Of a stretch of DNA of 64,000 nucleotides, positions 56,309 through 64,000 are shown piece by piece. The DNA lies in the NCBI RefSeq assembly GCF_932276165.1, contig NC_063983.1:1681501-1745500 (forward strand), read 5' to 3'. Every line of letters starts with the position of its first letter. The first letter of the stretch is position 1. The position numbers and the translations under genes are program-made. Source of the DNA: Plutella xylostella (Eukaryota > Arthropoda > Insecta > Lepidoptera > Plutellidae). The notes beneath the pieces were generated by a model, which was given only the letters and a program-made list of their open reading frames with translations, was not told the DNA's origin and searched no databases.

Positions 56309-56618
56309 AATCTGTGGATATTCAATTTATAGTTAAAACAAATACCTACAAAAATATGTTGTTATTCCGATATAAATTATGTTTATGTATTATACCTTAC
56401 CTTTACTTTAAGTCTGGTCTTGATTGTTCCTTTCATTAGCCTAGAAAAGACAAAATGAAAAGTTCAGTATGATATTGTTCTAAAAAATTACAGACAGACA
56501 CTAACAAAACTACACTGTAACATAAATATTCAACACCAGTTTTCCTAACACATTATTGGGGCAACAATGAAGTTAAATTCTATTCTATTATTTAGCCAAA
56601 CATTTAGGAATAACCTAC

Positions 56619-56782
56619 CTTTTTCCATATGAGGAGCCCCTGCTCAAGAAGCCTCTCATTGACTGCAGCCTGTCTGTTCATTGCTTCAGCTATCATTGTG
56701 AGGGCTGAAGCCGTGGCCCTCTCACAACGCAGTTGCTCCTTCTGCAACTCAAGCACATCGGCTGCTGCTTGTGTTCATCTCG
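56619..56782 (-). pseudogene. Coiled-coil exon of a Myb/SANT-type Harbinger companion gene
   Basis: The minus-strand frame reads AADVLELQKEQLRCERATAS then LTMIAEAMNRQAAVNERLLE and QGLLIWKK, ending at donor AAG|GTAGGT. Such a heptad-like C-terminus is usual in the Myb/SANT-like protein encoded beside Harbinger transposases. In copy 2 the equivalent frame has a TAG stop, so neither copy is coding now. Confidence 0.5.
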
Positions 56783-57370
56783 TTCATGATTCTAAAACAA
56801 TTCAAACAGAAATTGGATACATCGTAAATTACAATACCTTCTTAACTACAACCGGTAACATTTATATTTAAAAAAAAATAGGTTAATACATTGATACTTA
56901 CATGTCTCAGTCGTATTTCTCTAAGTTAGTTAAACATCCTTTCTTCTTATTTTCCAAAAAACTACGTTGACACGAAAATGAGCAAAGAAAATCAATGTTT
57001 GTTATGTTTGTTTTTATGTAGAAAACATGGCGGCTGTCAAAAGTGCCACAGGTTATGAATTTCTTCAACGTTGAATTAAAAAGCCGTTTCTTGATACTTG
57101 CTATCGACACTAATTCCAACAAAATATATTGTAGGAACAAAATTATTTAAAACAATTAGTGGTAGTATTTATAATTTTTGCATGGCAATTAAAAAAAATA
57201 TAGTTTCATTCATTTCACTCAAGCCATCCAAATACGAACTAGCGATATGAAAACGAGATCAAAGTATGTGTGCTATGAATCGCGTTTTTAAACATTGCGG
57301 ATTTCATCTCGTAACTCGTTCGTATCGCTTTACAAATATTTCGGTTGAGATGTGAATCGCGCCCCAGGAT

Positions 57371-59422
57371 GGTGATTCGTGTCACAAAAAACCCCGTCGC
57401 TTTCATCTCGTTTTCAGATTTTTACGAACGAGTTGTCAAATTGCGATTCACATGGCACTAAAACCCAAGCTACATAGTAAGATCGTTTCGAGATCGCAAA
57501 ATGAATGAACGAATGGAGAATGACGCGATTCATGTCATTTTTGTTGAATTTTTTGATATCGCTTATCCGTCATATTTTGACGTTTATGCGATTTTAAACT
57601 TTCGAAGAAAAGGGTGAAATTGTTAGATCGTTTTCAGAAAAATACTGCAAAAAACTGTGAAATTGACCTTGTACGCATCTCTCCAAGATCTTCAAGCCAT
57701 TTTTCAGCCGGACAGCCGTCCCTACGAGATACGTTTCCATCTTTACCGAATTCGTAATTTTCCTTTATAGTAAGCTTGTATTAGTGATATTTATTTGATT
57801 GGTGTGGGTTTTGGCCTGAGGCCCTCGCAGAATGAGGAAGAATATTTTAACCGAAAGCATACACATTCCCTCAGTGTGCAAATTGTAAGTTAATGAATTA
57901 AACACATTGTAATGCATGTATATTTTATTTATTGATAGAACTAATAAATTCTATGAATTATCACAAATACTAAAAAAATATAGGTAGTAATTAGGTCCCT
58001 TTACCACTTAATAAAGCTACAGATAATGGCAATCAAAGATTAAAGAATTATTATTTTTCTCATATTCTCTCCTATAGGTTGGCTGGTACAAAATGCTTTT
58101 AGCCTTTTGTATAAGTAATTATTAATACTTATATATACAATATTTTGTTAACAATTATTAAACTATTATTGTATATAGGAACTTAGGTAATCAGTAATCA
58201 CAGCTCCTCTGTTTGAATTGACGCATGAAGAAGAGGAAGAAGAGAGGCGTGAGGTCATTGAAGGCCAGGCGCATGCGCAGGGACGGGATCCTCCCGCGCA
58301 GCAGCCGCAGCAGCGCCGCGCGGACCGCGCGCTCCACGCCGGTCGCGGAGCCAGAGCTTCACTGGTCGCGCAACTGCGTCGCCGCTAAAATCTGTGGATT
58401 TTCAATTTATAGTTAAAACATATACCTACAAAAATATTTTGTACTTATTCCGATATAAATTATGTATACGTATTATTTTACTTTAAGTTTGGTCTTGATT
58501 GTTCCTTTCATTAGCCTAGAAAAGACAAAATGAAAAGTTCAGTATGATATTGTTCTAAAAAATTACAGACAGATACTAAACAAAACTACGCTGTAACATA
58601 AATATTCAACACCAGTTTTCCTAAGACATTATTGGGGTAACAATGAAGTTAAATTCTATTCTATTATTTAGCCAAACATTTAGGAATAACCTACCTTTTC
58701 CATATGAGGAACCCCTCCTCAAGAAGCCTCTCATTGACTGCAGCCTGTCTGTTCATTACTTCAGCTAATCAGCTATCATTGTGAGGGCTGAAGCCGTGGC
58801 CCTCTCACAACGCAGTTGCTCCTTCTGCTACTCAAGCACATCGGCTGCTGCTTGTGTTTCTAAAACAATTCAAAACAGAAATTGGATACATCGTAAATTA
58901 CAATACCTTCTTGACTACAACCGGTAACATTTATATTTTTAAAAAAATAGGTTATTACATTGATACTTACATGTCTCAGTCGTATTTCTCTAAGTAAGTT
59001 AAACTTCCTTTCTTCTTATTTTCCAAAAAAACTACGTTGACATGAAAATGAGCAAAGAAAATCAATGTTTTTATGGAGAAAACATGGCGGCTGTCAAAAG
59101 TGCCACAGGTTATGAATTTCTTCAACGTTGAATTAAAAAGCTGTTTCTTGATACTTGCTATCGACACTAATTCCAACAAAATATATTGTAGGAACAAAAT
59201 TATTTAAAACAATTAGTGGTAGTATTTATAATTTTTGCATGGCAATTAAAAAAAATATAGTTTCATTCATTTCACTCAAGCCATCCAAATACGAACTAGC
59301 GATATGAAAACGAGATCAAACTATGTGTGCTATGAATCGCGTTTTTAAACATTGCGGATTTCATCTCGTAACTCGTTCGTATCGCTTTACAAATATTTCG
59401 GTTGAGATGTGAATCGCGCCCC
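57371..59422. mobile_element. PIF/Harbinger-like derivative, tandem copy 2
   Basis: A direct repeat of 55291-57365 with about 97% identity by eye and scattered small indels. It ends GAATCGCGCCCC, then AAGGATGC. No third copy follows. Confidence 0.82.
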
Positions 59423-60639
59423 AAGGATGCATGTATGGAGTCTTCTCGAGTGACTCCCCTTGTGGCGCACCCTGGGCACTCAGCAACTGACGCTAATCTG
59501 ACTGGTCAATGCTTTCAGGACGGAGTAAACTCTAATAAAATATCTCGTGATTGTTACTGAAATTCTAAGAAGAAGTCACATAGCTACACGTAACTTCGCT
59601 TGTCTCCAGTTTAATCAAGCAGCACAATATTATAGATTCGGTAACTATAGCTTCATTCGGTAACTTTAGTAGGTAATTAGTAGGTGTACTTATTATACGC
59701 AACCGTGCGGTCACCCACAGTGTCGTTTTTCCGCATCAAATAACATTGTTTACGTACCTATCTTATTCAATGCTTGCTAAGTACAATATTTTACTAAATA
59801 TATTTATGAACAATTTACCTACTTTGATTCGCTGTTTTACAATGAATGGTATCACCATGCTTTAATACCTCCTTCTTTTTATTTCTGAGTGTATTTTGGA
59901 AGTCCTTTGTGGTCGTTATTTGGCGGAATCTGCATAATTCATCATTGAAACGGTGGAAACCTTGTAGAAACACATAAAATGTCCTTGTTTGTGGTTCTTT
60001 GTTATTTTATTCATATCCAAGTTGAAAATTTATAGTATACATCAATAAAATAAATTATATCTTCTGATTTTTTACAAACTTAATAAGACCCGAGACCTTC
60101 AAATAATATAAAATGAGCCATGATTGGATGAAGATTTTGCAATATGTTAAGTACTCTCTTATATTAGGGTAAATTACCCATCACCATTATTTATTTAATA
60201 CATACATAATTATAAACTTAAATGTATTATTAGAATAATACCATTGTATTGACATTTTAATCGCAAGTCGTGATTGAATTAGACGCACCAAGCGATTGAT
60301 CTAACGAAATCCATTCTCTAATGCATTGAACTTTCAATAAAGGAAGGTCATTTTGTTTTTGTTAAGTTGGCCATAAGTATTTAGTGGTTGCAAAGTGGGT
60401 CTGATGAGTAGGTTACACATCATAATTATCATTAGCTTTTTCAATGAAAAATGCAAAATACATACATTATATCTCGTTTCAGCTAGAATGATTCCTGTGA
60501 CGTTTTGGAGACGTTTTGGGTTTTGCGGTTTTGGAGATAAATTCCCATAGTGAAATTCTATACATTTTGTCTATAGACTTATTGTATGAGTGGTATCCAA
60601 TGAAATGTAATTAATCCACACTGATTTCGCAATAGCATC
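59423..60639. other. SH2D4 intron sequence
   Basis: AT-rich. Nothing recognised. Confidence 0.4.
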
Positions 60640-60815
60640 ACATCATCACGACGAGATCACGACCCATTACGTCCCCACTGATGGGGCACGGGTCCCCTTT
60701 CAATGAAGAAAGGGTTTTAGGCCTAGTCCACCACGATGGCCTAGTGCGGGTTGGTGGACCCCAACACAAGCAAGCTTGTGCTGAGAGAGTTGTCGGGTAA
60801 GTGGGCAACCCGTTT
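60640..60815 (-). repeat. Family B retroposon 3' end
   Basis: ACATCATCACGACG tail, CCCATTACGTCCCCACTGAT and AACACAAGCAAGCTTGTGCT. The longest minus-strand member. Confidence 0.72.
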
Positions 60816-61320
60816 TCACATAAGTATTTGTGCGTAAATCGGAAAATTGTACGCTGTCACAGGGATCATCTTAGCTTGAACAAGGTATAGGTGAATCTAA
60901 TACTAGTACCATGAGACCTAAGTTCTACAGAGCGTTTTTAAGAAAAATAGTTTTTCTTTAATTAATTAAATAAAATTCATAATGAATTTTCAAAATTACA
61001 TGTATTTTTTTATTCACATCTTGACTGCAAGAGACGCTTTCTGTATTTTTATTGCTAGTCTTAACTCCTTCTTTTAATTATTAACAGAATATGTACTTAT
61101 AATATATGTTTCCCTAAATTACCAATAGCTATTTGTCATGGTGATAATCCACATCCTTGACCAAAGTTTTTTTTTGTTTTGGAGTGCAAATTTTGTGGCA
61201 TTGGTGCTTTGTTCTGCAATGAGGTCACAATGTTTCATTGTTGGTGTGCTACTATTGTTTGCCCCTAAATTGACCACCTCCTGTTTAAACGCTAACCTTT
61301 ATAGGTAGGTACTTTTTGTT
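60816..61320. other. SH2D4 intron sequence
   Basis: Nothing recognised. Confidence 0.4.
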
Positions 61321-61670
61321 TATTTATTTATTTATTTATTAATGAAGCATGGAAAACCAACAGCATGGAATTATAGATCTAGGAATAGTTAAATTAATAG
61401 TAACAAACATGCCAGTTAAAGGTTTTCACATATAGAAACCTTATACTTCACTAAAAATTTACGATTAGCATCACAGTGAGCTAACAAATTTATTAATAAT
61501 GTGGTCCTTAATTGAGTTATAACTACTATAAAATAGATCAACACCGGTATTGCTACATAGACGGTTGTATGTTTCGGCAGCTCTAATCACAAAAGTGTTA
61601 TGTCTATAATTGCTATAGGTACCGTGACCTGTGATCGGTACGTACCATGACCGATCATAATTTTGGTAAA
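61321..61670 (-). pseudogene. Non-LTR retrotransposon C-terminus and 3' UTR
   Basis: The minus-strand frame (about 61600-61470) reads HNTFVIRAAETYNRLCSNTG then VDLFYSSYNSIKDHIINKFV and a stop, the usual last segment of non-LTR ORF2 proteins. A 3' UTR and an (AAAT)n tail (61321-61341) follow. Strong 5' truncation. Confidence 0.65.
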
Positions 61671-62787
61671 ACGATATAAAACAATATAGGTACCAAATAC
61701 ATACGACTCAATCGTTTGTACACCGTCTTGCTAAAATTTCACTAATCGCCAAACAGTTATTTCGATTCTGAACAATACATTAAATTATTGTAACCTATAT
61801 GGAAAGTTGATATAGGCAAAGTATAAACATTTTCAAGCGTTAACCTCCTTTAAAATAAAAAAAATAAATTACCTAAGTACTTGTGGAAATAAATACCAAA
61901 GTGTTTGAAAGATCCTGCGGATCGTAAACTAACTTACGCTTCACGGTACGGTTGCATTCGATTACGATTGAATACTTACTTCGCGCTCGTGAGCGTAAAC
62001 GAACAACGATAAAGTATTGAAACTATTGAATGTGTGTGATGTGTTGTGTGTGACTAGTGACTACCGCACCCAATACATCTCATTACGCATGTCTCATTTT
62101 ATATTAGTCACTTCCATTAAATGTATAGGCATAGCTAGTGTCCCACATTTCCTCTGCTTCATGTCTGATTGTTTCGAGATGAATCATGTATGCTACTTCC
62201 ATGGTCTGTTATTGTAGTAAATTGACTACTTGATACTTTATTTACCTACTCTCTGATTTCAATTCCAGTTACCTTCCAATAAAATACCCTACAAAAATCA
62301 TACATGGAATCTTTAGGTACCAACGCTTTAACTAATTAGAGCGGTCTTTCATCATTTCACACTAGTCCAACAGTGATATATGAAAGAAAGAAAGATATTT
62401 ACTTCCACATGGCACTTTTCCACCAGATACGAGCCATACTACGTTGCTAATTGCTATGGATATGGATGCATTTGAACCCACCATTAACGGATTTCCTTCA
62501 CATCATCACAGCAATTATGTAGCTGGGCCTCTAGTACGGGATTTGCAATTTTTGAAAACTGAAAAATTTACGTTTTTTCCTGTCATCTGCATACATTATC
62601 TGTCAAAAGTTTCATTATAGTTTCCGGTAGAGGCACCACTTAGTATGCGAGAAAACGTAAACTTTTATAGTTTTCGCCAAACTATCATACCTGTACTAGA
62701 CCCCCTGAATAGTATTACCTCTGGTGAAAAGAGACCTTTAAGATACCACCAAAGATGTGTCAATAATGACGGCTGTCATGGTTCCAG
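61671..62787. other. SH2D4 intron sequence
   Basis: Near 62405-62475 there is a weak relative of the MITE at 19284-19463 (ACTTTTCCACCAGATACGAG). The intron ends ATGGTTCCAG. Confidence 0.4.
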
Positions 62788-62901
62788 GTGCGTCGCTGGC
62801 AGCAGTGGGACCAGAAGGTGAGCCAGGGCGAGGAGCAGCGCCGCCTGAAGACCTCCAAGAAGCAGGTGCAGTTCCTGAAGGGAGAGGACGGGGAACCCTG
62901 G
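62788..62901 (+). CDS. SH2D4: SH2D4-type SH2 adaptor, second coding exon
   Basis: Acceptor GTTCCAG at 62787 and donor CCCTGG|GTGAGT at 62901/62902 bound 38 codons: VRRWQQWDQKVSQGEEQRRL then KTSKKQVQFLKGEDGEPW. It continues exon 53940-54049 in phase 0, giving ..KMREEQ then VRRW, which matches the REEQ(V/I)RRW junction of vertebrate SH2D4 proteins. The ending segment corresponds to their conserved block preceding GEDGE/ADKEVWVW. The region is GC-rich compared with the introns, as expected for a coding exon. The gene continues to the right of the window. Confidence 0.88.
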
Positions 62902-64000
62902 GTGAGTCCACAGCACTGCTGATAAACTTAAAGAACTGAACATCTACACTCACGGGTAATGTAACAGATCCACTTACAAAATGTCGGAACCAACACCAAA
63001 TGACAATTTTTTTTAACATTTAATTTAGAATGTTATTAAAATATTTATGTTTTTGGTTTGTAATATTCTGATGCGCTGATAGATGTAACTACTTAAATAT
63101 TGCAGACGGCGTCATTAGGCTACCTTTTTACATAACATGGTGATTTTCTCGCTGGAACTTTTTCATTGCCCGTCCTAAATGTATAATAGTCAAACTCCAT
63201 TCAATCCTTCTTTTCTTTGTACTTATCTTTATCCACACTGTGAACGTAGGTATAGTTCTATTTCCATAGCTTTGTTTCTGTGATTTCTTATTTATGGCCA
63301 AGTTTTATAAGCAGCTGCAGTAACTGTAGTCATAACTATGACATGTCCGTTGTTTTCATTCTTTCTTTGTAGTTTATCACTTCCAAAGAATTTCCATTGT
63401 TAACTCTTGCTTTAGCATACGTTTTATATAACGTTGTTATTAAAACTAAAACGCAGATCGACCTACTTACCATTTGTATCAATGTCATGAATGTCATGAT
63501 CAAATTCAGTAGATAAAGATATGTACCTACCTATGTAGTGTTTATACACTATAGTAGTTAAGATTGATAGTATGTGTCCTATGTCAGTGCCATAAAGATC
63601 AAATTGGTCTGCTCATATGTGGCCTCTAAATAATTATCCGTAGCTTGATGAGCATAGCTGAGTCAATATTGAACTCGCTACCTACATTTTCAAGGAAGTG
63701 ACTGTAAATACTTAATTCAATTAATTATTACTTATTTTCTATGTATCCGTTTGAATTATGTACTTAGTTAACCGTTTAACAGTTCTAAATATAGCATTGC
63801 CTGTTTCCTTATTTGATTTTATATTAGAACCGTGTGATTGTGCTTTCAGTTATTACTTTTGTTTATTTATGTAAACAGTTTACAAGAAACACTGTTTATG
63901 GACTGACGGTTACAATATTGCATTGATGTTTTTTGTAGTCTATTTATACCTTACCTGCATCACATAGTTAAGCAACGTAATAGTTTACAGTAATAAAATC
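62902..64000. other. SH2D4 intron sequence to the window edge
   Basis: AT-rich. No further exon or repeat recognised. Confidence 0.45.

Larger units (their letters stand above)
55291..57365. mobile_element. PIF/Harbinger-like derivative, tandem copy 1
   Basis: A 2.07-kb unit beginning GGTGATTCGTGTCACAAAA and ending GATGTGAATCGCGCCCC. The ends are imperfect inverted repeats around GATTC(G/A)(T/C). The interior holds a transposase-tail frame on the plus strand (56121-56308) and a coiled-coil frame on the minus strand (56619-56782), converging like the two genes of Harbinger elements. It is followed after 5 bp (AGGAT) by an almost identical unit. Confidence 0.75.

Noticed and set aside
56145..56336. 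63-codon arginine-rich frame in each tandem Harbinger copy
   Set aside because: A frame-shifted reading of the putative transposase-tail exon. The neighbouring frame (56121-56308) has the acceptor and family-like ending.

Overview
The window looks like nuclear DNA from a moth or butterfly (Lepidoptera). It is AT-rich, has intron-split insect-type genes with GT-AG junctions, and is packed with repeats of lepidopteran type: RTE-clade and CR1/jockey-like non-LTR fragments, tRNA-derived SINEs, Lep1-type Helitron-like pieces, and many short palindromic DNA transposons. No species is claimed. There is no prokaryotic content, CRISPR array, virus or toxin gene.

Five protein-coding loci are supported. 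(1) A sarcoplasmic calcium-binding protein gene on the minus strand, with coding exon 1 at 7367-7418, exon 2 at 683-849, a 6.5-kb intron between them, and the rest beyond the left edge. (2) TXNDC15, plus strand, complete in two exons (9642-9702, 9826-10658), 297 residues, an ER thioredoxin-domain membrane protein. (3) GRHPR (glyoxylate/hydroxypyruvate reductase), minus strand, complete in three exons (10898-12322), 344 residues, converging on TXNDC15. (4) A 53-residue single-pass microprotein ORF (12395-12556, minus), only 72 bp upstream of the GRHPR start. (5) The 5' coding part of an SH2D4-type SH2 adaptor gene, plus strand, with exons at 53940-54049 and 62788-62901. Its promoter may lie at a GC-rich region near 31.5 kb, or alternatively near 38.25 kb, and it continues past the right edge.

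Region by region: 1-7.6 kb is the calcium-binding protein gene and its repeat-filled intron. 8-12.6 kb is the gene-dense part. 12.6-31 kb is intergenic, with a 4.2-kb fold-back transposon (14659-18852) inserted in a non-LTR ORF, a 1.1-kb TIR element (20592-21713), and a four-layer nest of insertions (25283-26903). 31-64 kb is probably the SH2D4 transcription unit and its upstream region, carrying more non-LTR fragments, paired copies of several TIR elements, and a tandem pair of 2.05-kb PIF/Harbinger derivatives (55291-59422).

Several insertions can be proved internally: removing the element and one copy of its target-site duplication restores an open retrotransposon reading frame (the 4507-6119 and 14659-18852 elements), or the flanks carry exact duplications (30557-30887, 28242-28361, 25298-25692, 8061-8426, 26998-27770). 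I see no clear new biochemical system. The most novel objects are the modular fold-back element, the GRHPR-linked microprotein and the tandem Harbinger pair.
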